A stretch of 29,306 nucleotides of DNA from Conidiobolus incongruus B7586 (GCA_000697335.1 JNEM01016740.1:1-29306), one strand, 5' to 3'. Numbered from the stretch's first letter, positions 11,266 through 21,938 are shown. The notes: a model not told the origin generated them from the sequence alone. Program-made: numbers and translations.

Positions 11266-11998
11266 ATGACCATTATAGTGATGTGCATCTCTATTTTTGC
11301 AGGTTCTATTAATTCTCACAGAATATTGAACTTTTTTTTCAACGAGATACAATAAGAATCAGTCATCAAAGTGTGCATATTCTATTAATGTTCTTTGAGA
11401 TATTATATATCCTTTTATGCAATAAATTTATTAAAGTGATTTACTTAATGAAAGGACTTTAAATTTATTTTAATATAGCTTTATCTATTTATGATAGAGC
11501 TGATGTATAAACCGATATCTATGAAGTTATAGTGAGCTCATCTTTCATTTTCTTCCCTTTTGAAATATTAGTTAGCGATATAATTAACTGTAACATGCAA
11601 CTAAGAAAAGGGCCGTTGCGATTCAAGTTTGATATTGTTTTTGTCATATTTTTTACTATGTGTTCTAAAATCGTACTTTTGGTTTCATGTTTTATTACTT
11701 ATTCTCGAATTGCCTCATATATTTTAATATCTAAATATAGACTTGATGACCATTATTTCGGAAGCTTTTCTAGGAGCTAATTATTTTATTATATGACTGG
11801 ATGAATTTGTCAATACTTGGTTCTTGAAGAAGATAATCTTTTAGTATAAATTCGTCGAATTTATGAATACATATACATTAGTGATGGACGGTGATTTTGT
11901 TCTTTTCATTAATGGTATTTGCTTCCAGTTATATTCTCCTAAACTTATTTATGTCCCAGTTGAAAACAATCTAAAAACTTCTGATATCAAGTTTTAAA
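11266..11998 (+). pseudogene. Decayed TM198-like gene, sister of gene A (pseudogene B)
   Basis: Homology to gene A runs from start to stop. A degenerate signal-like start MTIIVMCISIFAG is followed, in shifting frames, by DTIRISHQSVHILLMFFEI against QTIRIGYQIAGIFSMIFGL of A, then FIFFPFEILVSDIINCNM against LIFFLFGILGSVITDYNM. SRIASYILISKYRLD matches SGIASYILTCKYSD, LMTIISEAFLGANYFI matches LMTIVSIAFLGANYFI, and the end reads TSDIKF before TAA, against STDIKC. The frame changes at least three times and has several stops, at positions where gene A has Tyr, Gly or Ser rather than Gln; this supports decay under the standard code. It has no working product. Confidence 0.85.
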
Positions 11999-12705
11999 TA
12001 ACGTTATGAATTATTTATCTAATAAAAAATTGAAATTATATGGTATAAGTATTGCTATATTAAGATTTTACAAACAAAATTCGTATTATATTAAGCCAAC
12101 ATAGATTATAACTTTCTATGTTATCAATATTTCTATGGAATATATAACATTAAATTTTGACAGAATTGGTTTCAATTCACAACTGAAACATATTTTCAAA
12201 TATGACATAAGAAATAAATCCTTCAATAACTTTAATTGATTTTATTTAATTTGGCACTAATCAATTAAATATGAGTAGATAAACTAATATTTATAAGTAT
12301 TACAATGTTTGATGATTTCGAATGCATTATAAAAATATAATACAATATACCCTTAACAAAGTTTAACCACAAGTTTTTTCTTAATAATATTAAATATGTT
12401 TTTATTTCATTATTTAATATTTGATACACAAAAAATCTGAATTCAAGATTAAATCAGTTTATCTTAAAAACAACATTAAGAAACTCTATCAAGTTACCAC
12501 AAAATATATTAACTTATCAACCATCATTAATTTTGCTCTAAATATTTTTGATATTTTAATGTTTAATATATTTTGAATTATACAGATATTTGAAAGATAT
12601 AAAATCTGACTACTTATTAGTTATAATATTATTCTACAACATAACAATCTAATGATTTATTATATATATTAAAATACATATAGAATATAAGTATGATAGA
12701 ATTAT
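11999..12705. other. AT-rich spacer between pseudogene B and the mariner element
   Basis: No open frame, repeat or RNA gene recognised. It ends at the TA target site of the mariner element. Confidence 0.5.
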
Positions 12706-12707
12706 TA

Positions 12708-12746
12708 TTACCTTGAATTTAAAGTAATGGGAAATTTTTTAATTTA
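12708..12746 (+). repeat. mariner left terminal inverted repeat
   Basis: Starts TTACCTTGAATTTAAAGTAA and continues TGGGAAATTTTTTAATTTA. It pairs with 13979-14018 with about seven mismatches and two small gaps; TA precedes it at 12706. Confidence 0.75.
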
Positions 12747-12879
12747 TGATTTTTCAAACATATTATTAGTTTGAAATAAATAAATATATACAAAGTTAAT
12801 AGGAAATTATATATTTTTAATATATGTATATATGTAATAATTTTTTTGATTAAAAAATTAACTTTTTAAAATTGGTTGT

Positions 12880-13924
12880 TTAATTTAATTATGTTTAAAC
12901 TAAATAATAATGATCAAAAGTTTTTTATTTTAATATTAGTGAAACTTAACCATTAGCCCTTTAAAATTATTTAAAATTTACAAGTAACTTTTAATAATAA
13001 AGTATTATTTAAATTAATAATTTATTGCTAGGTAAATTACTTTAAGGTTAAGAGAAAAATTATCTAAAACCTATTAAAATTTAAAAAACCAACTTCAACT
13101 ATTTTTCTTTTAATTGTTAATAAAGTGAAAAAATATATTAAAAAGCACTTTTTTATTTTAGTAAAAGAATTATCTAAGCATTTTAATATTAATCTTATAA
13201 GTATTTTATATATATTAAAGTTTAAACTTAAATTAATAAATAAAAATATAAAATAAATACCTTATAATTTAACTAAAGCTTAAAAAAAGTTAAAGTAGTT
13301 ATTACAAAATAAAACTTACTAAAATATTATTAGAAGCTTAAACTTTTATAATAAATAATTATAATTGATGAATCTTAAATCTTTATATATAATCTTTTAT
13401 TAAAACACAAATTAAAATGTTAGATTAAGTTAAATCAACCTCTTTTACAAATCCCTTTAAATAAACATTTTATTAATAAGTGAATATTAATTATTATAAT
13501 AGATTAAAATAGTATATGCTATTTTTATTTAGTTTTTAAAAGAAAATTAATTAATAGTAAACTTTATATTACTTTTTTAAATAAAAGTATTTCTAATTAG
13601 TATTTTTAATATAATTTAAGAAAACCTATTATTTTACATGGTAATTGTAAAATACATAAATCTAAAGCTGTAAAAAACTTTCTAATTAAAAATAACAAGA
13701 AAAAGCTACTACATCTAGTATACTCTTTAGATTATAACTTATGTGATTATAATTGCTTTAGGTAATTAAATAACCAGCTTATAAGAAAGAAAATTTCTAC
13801 AGGAAAATTTAATTGGTTTATAAAACATCAAATTTCAGTCTTTAATAAAAAGAACTGATTTTTAGGTGTTAAATCTTTGTTAAAAGTATAGCAAAAAGTT
13901 ATTAATAATAAAAGAAACTATTAA
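12880..13924 (+). pseudogene. Decayed mariner transposase
   Basis: Collinear with mariner-family (DD34D) transposases. The N-terminal half keeps ELSKHFNINLISILYILK (about 13168-13220), the second helix-turn-helix. Next come IPYNLTKA and KKLK (about 13258-13290), matching the WVPHELTEAQK motif. In the C-terminal half, HGNCKIHKSKAVKNFLIKNN at 13637-13696 matches HDNARPHVAKxVKxFL, with the second catalytic Asp replaced by Gly. YSLDYNLCDYNCF (about 13720-13758) matches YSPDLxPCDYxLF with the third catalytic position preserved, and QKVINNKRNY before TAA matches WQKxIDNNGxY. Several stops, many at former Gln or Trp codons, plus frame changes upstream make it inactive. The start is an estimate from the family length of about 345 residues. 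Confidence 0.8.
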
Positions 13925-13978
13925 ATTTATATTATATATTTATTTTTATATATCATATATTAAAATATTTATTTATTT

Positions 13979-14018
13979 TAAATTGCAAAAAATTCCCATT
14001 ATTAAAAATACAGAGTAA
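13979..14018 (-). repeat. mariner right terminal inverted repeat
   Basis: Its reverse complement reads TTACTCTGTATTTTTAATAA then TGGGAATTTTTTGCAATTTA, aligning with the left repeat. TA follows at 14019. Confidence 0.75.
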
Positions 14019-14314
14019 TAATAACCAAAATATAAAAATTTAATTATTGATATTATTAATAATTTACAATAAGTTTACTATCTGGCTTTAGATTTTTTAA
14101 CTTTAGTATCACTGTTATTTTTTCAATGTGTTAACTTGAATTCAGTATTGTGTTACAAATTGGCTATATATTAAAGGAATTTTAAATTTGATTTCAAATA
14201 TAAGATATTAATTTACTAAAATAAGGTCAAATCTTGTATTTAAAATACATTACACAATGTTCAATCCTAAAATGGTAAACGATATAAATAATATTTAGTA
14301 ATTTGAAATTTGAA

Positions 14315-14323
14315 TATAAATAC
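14315..14323 (+). promoter_or_regulatory. TATA box of gene C
   Basis: TATAAATAC, preceded by TGAA, 90 bp before the ATG at 14405. No ATG lies between. A TCATTA step about 39 bp downstream (14354) may mark the transcription start. Confidence 0.7.
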
Positions 14324-14404
14324 AGATTGAAAATTAAATTTTTCTTTTTATTATCATTAATATTTGAACAGAAATCAAAAGCATATTTTTAAAATTTATA
14401 TATA

Positions 14405-15127
14405 ATGAAAAACTTTATGTCAAGTATTGGAACAGATGCAGACAGTTTGTTTGATGATTCAGATGATACAACTCTTACCATAGAAGGAATTATTACTGGT
14501 ATTGTTTATATAACAATTGGTCTAATTTTTGTCTTCCTTGGAAAGAGATTTCCCCGATCCTGTTCTGCGATTATGGGATTTGTTTTATTTGTCGCAGTTG
14601 GGGTTGGAATTATGCTCGGAGCTTACCAAAGTTCTTCAGGTGGTATGTCGATTCTTGCTGTTGTATTGGTACCTCTGGGCATTGGATGTCTTGCTGCATT
14701 TCTTTTTGCTTTTTTTATTAGAATTGGAATACACTTGGTTGGTTTCATGTTTGGAGCTGACATTGGTCAAATAATTTATTTCTTTATTGGTTATCCTTCT
14801 CTTGGTCTATTTTTGGGTCTGACTATTCCCCTTGGTCTGATTGTTGTCTTTTTAACTTATCGTTACATGGATAAAATGATTGTTATTAGCACTGCATTTA
14901 TTGGTTCCCAGACATTTATGGAGGGAATTAGCTCCTTAACTCTTATTAGTTACTTTAGCTTTACGATTGATACTAAGATAAGGGCGTTTAATGCTTCTTT
15001 TTGGGGAATGTTTGCTGGATCAATTGCTTTGGCACTGCTGGGAATGTGGTTTCAATTCTATCGCTTTCGTACTTATGATTATCTACCAAAAAAGAAAGTT
15101 AAAACTGAGGCAATTAATGAATGCTAA
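14405..15127 (+). CDS. TM7S3/TM198-like (DUF4203) seven-span membrane protein (gene C)
   Basis: Intact 240-residue protein. Unlike the genes at 3668 and 24332 it lacks a signal peptide: residues 1-24 are polar and acidic (DADSLFDDSDD). An in-frame TAA lies just upstream, so this ATG is the real start. Predicted spans are near 26-46, 54-72, 83-104, 107-128, 131-151, 157-178 and 198-220. Family marks are GLIFVFLGKR (39-48) at the end of span 1, a G-rich third span, GYPSLGLFLGL (129-139), DKMIVISTAFIGSQTFMEGI (156-175), FWGMFAGSIALALLGMWFQF (199-218), and a basic tail ending in cysteine. The back half is nearly the same as the pseudogene at 22452, and one block matches gene F almost base for base. 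Likely an integral membrane protein of unknown biochemical role. Its promoter lies next to a dead mariner element. Confidence 0.88.
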   Translation: MKNFMSSIGTDADSLFDDSDDTTLTIEGIITGIVYITIGLIFVFLGKRFPRSCSAIMGFVLFVAVGVGIMLGAYQSSSGGMSILAVVLVPLGIGCLAAFLFAFFIRIGIHLVGFMFGADIGQIIYFFIGYPSLGLFLGLTIPLGLIVVFLTYRYMDKMIVISTAFIGSQTFMEGISSLTLISYFSFTIDTKIRAFNASFWGMFAGSIALALLGMWFQFYRFRTYDYLPKKKVKTEAINEC

Positions 15128-16454
15128 AATAATATTTTTATCCAATCTTAATCTATGGATTTAAATAATCACTAATTAATTCGTTCTCCTGATTGCTCAC
15201 TAAAATACAATTAATAACTAGATTTTAGGGCCATATATGTTAATACTAAAGGCATATATAAATTTCATTTTAATTCTGTAGTTAATGGATTATTATATAT
15301 ATTTATAAACATACTTTTCATATTTTTGAATTAATGTTTTTATTATGATTTGTAATAAATTTATACATTATCGCTCAAATGATTTTAAATATGAATTTTT
15401 TGAAAAATATGTAATAACCTATGATCTATTTAATTAATATTGCCTAAAATTTATCGTATAATTTGCCAAAATTAAACTATTATCATTTTAATTATATAAT
15501 ACCTTAATTCTGTGACGCCCAAAAATGCCCAATCAATATGATCATATATTTTTGAATGATTTAGTCAAATGGGAGGTTCATGGGCGCTTGATTGATTTCA
15601 AAACAACAGATGCATTCATAACCTCCTATTTCTGGCATCAAAAAAATTTTCTACAAACTATGAATTTAGAAATTAATTACAAAGTTATAATAAATATTTT
15701 CTGCTTAATTCAGAACTTTATTGACAAAAGTGTTTGATATGTTTTATTTATGAATCAAATTATATGCGTAAAATATTAGAAGGAGTTTCATTAACAAATT
15801 TGCACTTAAATTTGTTATTATAGTTAGTTGGCATACAGAAATAAATTACCATTTTTCCTAAGGTTAATTGCTATATCAAAACTGATCAAATTCATAATTT
15901 AATTTATTGGAAATTACTGGATATTACATTGTTATATAAAATTGAATAATTACAATATAATCTTAATTATCAAACACTAGAATGCGTAATCATATTCATA
16001 AATTTCAATATATAATGTTTAAATCAAAAATACATTTTGAAAATATATAAATTTATGGAAATTCTTATCATTTATAATTTATCAAACAATCAGTAATTTA
16101 TGAATAAATAAATTATATCACTGAAAATCTTCCGATCAGTTACGATTCATTATAATCTAAAGACAGATTATACTGGAATAAATGTGGTCTAAATCTTATA
16201 AGCCATATATCTTTATATTAAGTATCGTGATCACATTTTTTTTGAACTAAATATTTTTTTTATCATTTTGAACATAATTAAAAAATGAAAAATGTGGTTG
16301 GTGGAGTAAAAAATGGGCCAGATAAGTAAATATTCAAGTCAAATACTTTTTGCGAATAATAAATTAATATTTATGTGATTTAATATTTTAATTTGAACCA
16401 GGTCAAAAATTTATTTAGTTAATATATGTTGACTTATTGAAGAATGTTTGAGAA
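15128..16454. other. Spacer between gene C and relic H
   Basis: Mostly AT-rich sequence with many stops. The only distinct object is a small frame at 15525-15737 in a patch of normal base composition. Nothing else recognised. Confidence 0.45.
15525..15737 (+). CDS. Doubtful 70-residue reading frame of unknown function
   Basis: An ATG-to-TGA frame that begins in a less AT-rich patch (15515-15650) with mixed residues including Trp, His and Pro (for example VKWEVHGRLIDFKTTDAF). The last third is AT-rich and looks like spacer read-through. There is no TATAAATAC box; a weaker TATATAATACC lies about 30 bp upstream. It has no signal peptide or membrane span and I do not recognise it. It could be a small gene, a decayed exon, or chance. 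Confidence 0.22.
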   Translation: MPNQYDHIFLNDLVKWEVHGRLIDFKTTDAFITSYFWHQKNFLQTMNLEINYKVIINIFCLIQNFIDKSV

Positions 16455-16765
16455 ATGAAGTCAACGCATTATGATATCCATGAGGAAAGAGGTGTTACTA
16501 GACCATGGAGTATATCAGGTGTGATTTTTATAATAGTTGAATTAACCTTTTTCTTTTGAAGGCAAGATTAGAAGGCTTATGTTTTGAATCTATTGGGTTT
16601 TTATTTATTTCTCTGTTTTCTACTGTTATAATGACTATTGCTCAAGGAACATATTACGGTGCTTCAGGCTATATAATTTTATTGATTATTAATGGTACAC
16701 TTTTTTTGGTGCAATTGCATTTTGATTTTTCATTGATGCTGATAACCATCAGAATGATTTAATTT
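16455..16765 (+). pseudogene. Truncated TM198-like relic (pseudogene H)
   Basis: Only the front third of the family remains. From the ATG it reads MKSTHYDIHEERG, then SGVIFIIVELTFFF, matching TLGVIFMAIGVSFTFFGKR of the gene at 19874. After a frame change GKIRRL stands for the GKR motif, and LCFESIGFLFISLFSTVIM matches FCSAIMGFVLFVAVGVGIM of gene C (span 2). A third phase contains GAIAF.FFIDADNHQN in place of GCLAAFLFAFFIRIGIH. Homology then stops at about 16765; spans 4-7 are missing. No TATAAATAC box was found. Dead by truncation and at least two frame changes. Confidence 0.68.
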
Positions 16766-17337
16766 TTAAGTTGATAAAGTATTCTATATCAAGATAAATT
16801 ATATATCTAATTTATTTTCTGATCTCGATATTCCTCTCAATTTAATTGAAATGCTTAATTCGTCATATATTGCAAAATTGGCTGTTGTTAGTATTTTATA
16901 TATTGATTAGCAAATATTCATTGAAATGGTTACCTTGTTAACTTTTATCAAAAATTTGAAAATTAGTCAAATATCTAAAATTTGATTCAATTAAAGCTAT
17001 ACTGGGAGAAGATTTACTGGTTCCACTTTTTTGACATCATATGAAATTTATGTTCAATTATATATACTTGGCATCATTTAATATCTTCCAAAAAAGTCAA
17101 CACTACTATTATTTATAAATGTCAAAATTTATTTTTATAGCACAGATGTATATATTCTAATTTATTACAAATAATTTTAATATATTTACAATATTTTATA
17201 GATTAAATTCAAAAATTATTTATCATTACAAATATTAAATAATGGTAATATTTTAAAATATAAATTAAATATAATTTATACTTTATTATCTATTTTTATA
17301 TTGAGAGATATTAAATATCAAATTAATATATTGTATA
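16766..17337. other. AT-rich spacer
   Basis: Nothing recognised; no remains of the missing back end of relic H were found here. Confidence 0.45.
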
Positions 17338-18680
17338 ATAACAGGATCTGCTTTCCATACCTTTTGTAAACTTATAACACTCAAAAAAGTTTTTTTATTA
17401 AAGATTGAAATATGATATTTCTAATATCTATTAAAGCTATTGATTGGAATTTTCTTTTCTATATGTATATTTTTAATACCTATAAGCAATTATAACCATT
17501 GTTATATTTGAGTCAAAAAATTAGGCATGTTTAAGTTAAGAGATAATGCTTTAATAAGTGTAGCTAATATTTTTAATTGTATTTTCTATAATACAAATAT
17601 GTATAATTCTTTATGGAAATAAAAGAAAATCTCCCTGGGTTTATAATTTATCTTTATATTAACATATCTTTAATCTATATAGTTTTTACTTGTATAAAAA
17701 TGACTTTCAATGATGTTAATCCCAACATCATTTCAAACCATTCCAAAACCTATGGAATTATAAATATTGGAGCTTTATAACAATTATATAGGTTAAAATC
17801 TTATGAATATATTAGATAGGATAAATCTCTCTAATAATATAATTCAAAATCTATTAAATTATTAATATTATATTTTTTCAATTAATTTAAAATAAGATAA
17901 AAATATTAAATTTATAATAAAAATATCAATCAGAAATTATTATATTTAAAAAATTATTATTAATTAATATATTCTAAAATTAAATAGTTTAGCATATTCT
18001 ATTATAATTTGTTAAAGCAAATAATATTTAGTTTTAAATACAAAATTTTTTGTTAAAAATTATATATTTGGTTGTTTTAGCCTAATTTAATATTTTTCAA
18101 GCAAAGGATTATATAAAAAATTTCAAATATAAGAACTATGATAATTTGATGTAAAAGCCTTTATTTTTGATTATTTCTTGACAAGTTCTTTTTAGCTATA
18201 TTTATTTTAGTTTTTTTCTAAATTATTATTTAATTATTATACTCATTTTATATTTTTTTTTAAATTAAACCAGGTTTAAACTAGAATATATAATATGCTT
18301 TTATAATCTTAAAAGAAATTAACTTGATAGCTTTTGATTAAAATAAAAATTTATTAATGGATATAAATGAATATAAATGAATTTATTAATAAAAATAAGA
18401 TTAATAATAAAAATCAATCTTTTTGGTTTTAGTGAATTATGAATAATATCTTTTTCAGCATTGAAGTGAAAAATCTAGTGACAATGGGTAATTTTGAATA
18501 GAATATCATTTTTATAAGCTTAAAATAAATAATAGATGATTTATAAGGTTTGTGGATAAAACTTAAGGATGCTGAAATAAATCATTTTAATGGCCTTTAT
18601 CTATGCTAAGCATAGTTAAAATTAACAATAAATTTTTAAATAGAGATATTTTAAGGAATAATTATAGTAAATAAATATAT
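17338..18680. repeat. Old dispersed repeat R, copy 2
   Basis: Two collinear parts match copy 1: 17338-17513 against 5603-5764, and about 17990-18680 against 7700-8420. The interval between them is much shorter than in copy 1 and lacks the exon-like islands found at 6093 and 6930. The repeat lies between relic H and gene D, as copy 1 lies between gene A and pseudogene B. Identity is low, so the duplication is old. No open frame. Confidence 0.5.
17709..17732. repeat. Small perfect hairpin
   Basis: AATGATGTT, a six-base loop, then AACATCATT: a nine-base perfect stem inside the middle of repeat R copy 2. Too short to mean much in AT-rich DNA. There is no T-run to suggest a terminator. Confidence 0.3.
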
Positions 18681-19767
18681 ATATTGTGAAATATTAAATT
18701 CTCTTATTAATTCTGTATACAGTTTATTTTTTTAAGCTAACAATATGTTTGAAAAATCACAAATTAATAAATTACCATTACTTTCTTTCCTAACTGATAT
18801 TATCCTGTTTTAATATTTATTTTTACTACAGAAATGGTAATCATTTGATCTGAATTTTTTATTTATAAACTGTTAAAATATATTAATTTTTTTCTCAATT
18901 TTATAATCATATTTTCTATGATTTTATAATTCTTTATTATTGTAAAATTTATTTGAATTAATAACTTCATTTTGATCATATGATGATTAGATAATAATAT
19001 TGTGTTATGAAATAATTATTGGTGATATATGTGATAGATAAATATTTCAAAATCCTAATATCAATCCCAATAGCGCTTATGGATGTTTAAACCGTGCACA
19101 TCACAAAATTCAACGAAATTAAAAAAAAGAATAAGCTAATATCCAAGGATAATCTTTAATATTTTAGTATTAACTATTATAAAAGAATTTGTTAATAGAT
19201 AATGGCCAAAATTAATTAATACTACCAAAATAATATCATTAAAAAACTTAATAGTTAGAATGAATTTTGATATATTTAATTCATTGATATCTATTATATG
19301 AATAAATATCTCGATGAATGAATATCTATCATCACTAATACTCTAATTCCAATATATGATATTATATGTTTAAAAATATAGGATAGCATTGTCATTTGTA
19401 AAATTTTGTACTTTAAATAGTTAAAGAGCTCTGTTCGTAATAAAATATATAATCATTAAATCGATCATATATATTAATTAGAATTTCTAACAGAATAAAC
19501 TATCTTTTTATCTATATTTTTATTCGAGATTTATATTTCACTTTACAAGCCTAATGCAATGAAAACTTTTACTCATTTGTTTGAAATATGCTATTTAATA
19601 AAATTATATAATTCTCGCAACCTTTGAACCTGTTAATTATGAACTAATGGATTCAAAGAATATACAGAATATTCTGAATTTGATAACAACCTGCGTGATT
19701 TGATTTTCAAAATAAAGTCGAGTAATCGAATATTTCAATTACTGAAATACAACCAAGAGAGTTTGAT
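18681..19767. other. Spacer upstream of gene D
   Basis: AT-rich with no open frame or recognised motif. 19430-19760 is slightly less AT-rich and leads into the gene D promoter. Confidence 0.45.
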
Positions 19768-19776
19768 TATAAATAC
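19768..19776 (+). promoter_or_regulatory. TATA box of gene D
   Basis: TATAAATAC 106 bp before the ATG at 19874, the longest spacing in the set; no ATG lies between. Confidence 0.68.
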
Positions 19777-19873
19777 CAATCGAATATACATTACTTTTAA
19801 ACAATCTATATAATTTCATCTTATCTAATAGTTAGATACGAACCATTACCAAAGATTATTTACTTTATACAAA

Positions 19874-20593
19874 ATGACCTATTTTTTGTCGAGTTTTCCA
19901 GCATCAAGTAGCATGTATTATCATGATTCTTTCCAAAGACTTACTGCATCTTCTGTTACGCTTGGTGTTATATTCATGGCAATTGGGGTTTCTTTTACCT
20001 TCTTCGGAAAAAGGGTAGTTCGATTTTGCTCTGCAGTTGCTGGATTTTTACTATTTGCTCGAATTGCGTTGATTATAATTTCTGCTGCTTCCTATAACTC
20101 TTACAATCAAATCTCTAATACTATGGTGATAATTATACTTATAATTTCAGGTATTATTGGATCTCTAATATTTGGATATTTTATCAAAGCTGGTATCTAT
20201 CTCATTGGTTCTTTGTTTGGAGTAGAAGTTAGTCAATTGATTTGTATATTCATTCCTTATACTTTTTTTGGTTTGTATTTGATTTTGACTATTTGTTTTG
20301 TTATTATTGGTAACTTTTTAACTCATAAATATATGAATAGAATGATTGTTATTAGTACTGCATTTATTGGTTCCCAAATATTCATTGAAGGGGTTGCAAT
20401 TTTAACCTTAATCAAATATGTCAACATCGGCTATGCAAACGGATATTATTCACCTTTAAGTGCATTTTGGCAAATGATTACTGGATCTTTTACTATGGCA
20501 CTCCTCGGTATGTGGTTTCAATTTCTACTATACGGCTCCTACGAATATCTCCCAGCAAAGCCTGATAAAGTAGAAACTATCAATCAATGCTAA
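19874..20593 (+). CDS. TM7S3/TM198-like (DUF4203) seven-span membrane protein (gene D)
   Basis: Intact 239-residue protein. The N-terminus MTYFLSSFPASSS aligns with the end of the signal peptide of the 22452 and 24332 copies (TYFMSGIQA, FYFMAGVQA), so gene D starts inside what was a signal sequence and may lack a working one. Spans lie near 27-45, 51-72, 83-103, 105-126, 131-150, 157-180 and 198-220. Family marks are SFTFFGKRVVRFCSAVAGF (40-58), GSLIFGYFIKAGIYLIGSLF (96-115), RMIVISTAFIGSQIFIEG (156-173), MALLGMWFQF (208-217) and a final INQC. The GYP.LGLFLGL block of C and F is changed to PYTFFGLYLILT. Pseudogene G is the nearest relative at the N-terminus (MTYFLS shared). A multi-pass membrane protein; role unknown. 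Confidence 0.87.
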   Translation: MTYFLSSFPASSSMYYHDSFQRLTASSVTLGVIFMAIGVSFTFFGKRVVRFCSAVAGFLLFARIALIIISAASYNSYNQISNTMVIIILIISGIIGSLIFGYFIKAGIYLIGSLFGVEVSQLICIFIPYTFFGLYLILTICFVIIGNFLTHKYMNRMIVISTAFIGSQIFIEGVAILTLIKYVNIGYANGYYSPLSAFWQMITGSFTMALLGMWFQFLLYGSYEYLPAKPDKVETINQC

Positions 20594-21407
20594 TTTTAGT
20601 TTTGTGTATAATTTTGAAATAAATTAATTTTAAATTTCTCTCAAAATATTATAAAAATTAGATTGCACACATTAATATATTATTTGGAATTTCTATAAAT
20701 TTGCCTATATTAATTAGCAGTTCAAAGTAGTGTAATGCGTTAAAAATGGTAATAACAAAAATTATTAAAGTATTAAAGTCTTAAAAATAATATTTATATC
20801 AAGTTATTGATAATTTTCAATGGCATTATTTTCTACATTATTATATAATACTATAGAATTAATATTGTAATTTGATCTAATGTAATTAGTTTTAAAAATA
20901 AATATATTAGAATTAGAATTTGGTTACATCATAATGTATGCAATACCTTTTCCATTGATTTTATAAATTACAATATTAGTATTATATACATATTTTATTT
21001 ATCCTAGGAAACCAAATATAAAACTGAATAACCATAAATTTTATATTATAATCAAGATATTTTAATTGATTACTTAAACTATCTGTTTCCTGAAATACTG
21101 ATTTCAATTTTATCAATAATATAACATATATCAAAAATATTTTGAAAATCAAATTTTGATTTCATTTTAAATTCCTTGAGTGTTTAGTTTTTTTGATAAT
21201 ATATTTGTTATTTGTATAAACATTGAATTTAACCATTAATTATTACTTGATAATATACTGTCGTAATGAAAAAATATAAATGATTCGAACTATATTATTA
21301 ATAATATTAATAATTATCAATTAATAGAGTTCACTAATTATTGAAAGTCTAGAAACCAATTCTCACTTATAAAATAGTTTTTTTATCTAGTTCCCAGCCA
21401 TTTCCTC
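20594..21407. other. Spacer downstream of gene D
   Basis: AT-rich with stops in all frames. No gene or repeat recognised before the K-family relic. Confidence 0.45.
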
Positions 21408-21660
21408 TATTTATACACCCTGCCAACTTTCTCCTATTTTGATTGAAGCACAACCCCAGTCAGCACTACTGATTAGTTATATAGGATACCGATCAATAAT
21501 ATAATATATGCCTGCCTCTGAAAATACACGGATGGATCTTTAACACCCTAGCTATCTGGTTATAATCAATACTCTCCCTTAACTCATTTTCTCATAGTTG
21601 CTACTGGATCAGATTTCCATTCTATTTCATTCGAGCAACATATTTCTTTAGGTGTCAAAA
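21408..21660 (+). repeat. K-family relic, copy 2 (plus orientation)
   Basis: A C-rich stretch matching the reverse complement of copies 3 and 4. One phase gives QLSPILIEAQPQSALLISY and then YMPASENTRMDL, against GPFEPILEQLVV and IIMPPKLQTTTNTLFPDL of copy 4; ATGCCT and ATCTG anchor points occur at the same spacing. Stops interrupt it. It faces copy 3 tail to tail, about 0.3 kb apart. Boundaries are approximate. Confidence 0.42.
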
Positions 21661-21938
21661 TGTTGACTGATCCATAAATCTGTAAATCAATATGTTAATA
21701 ATCTATATATATATATCATATATCACTTTGTTTACAGTCTATCTAATAAAAATATAAATTATTATTAATAATATTTGTTATTATTTCCTAATTCAGTTTG
21801 TTTTTGTTTTGGGGAATTAATAATGAATTAATTGAAATAATATGACAATAGTGAAACGGGAATGAGAATATTATGAATGAAACGCCATTAAAACTTAATA
21901 GAAGCTATTATATTAATATCAAGTTGAACGACTAATTA

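Larger units (their letters stand above)
12708..14018 (+). mobile_element. mariner-type DNA transposon, complete in outline but inactive
   Basis: About 1.31 kb, the usual size for mariner. Imperfect 39-40 bp terminal inverted repeats lie at 12708-12746 and 13979-14018, both reading TTAC(C/T).TG.ATTT...TAATGGGAA from the outside in. Each is flanked by TA (12706-12707 and 14019-14020), the expected target duplication. The plus strand between them carries a decayed transposase ending at 13924. The composition is distinct from the surroundings, with very frequent TTAA and few GA or TC steps. It sits about 0.3 kb upstream of the TATA box of the gene at 14405, so it forms part of that gene's upstream region. 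Confidence 0.82.

Noticed and set aside
14529-14774. 81-residue frame overlapping gene C
   Set aside because: Shadow frame; the conserved family reads in the other phase.
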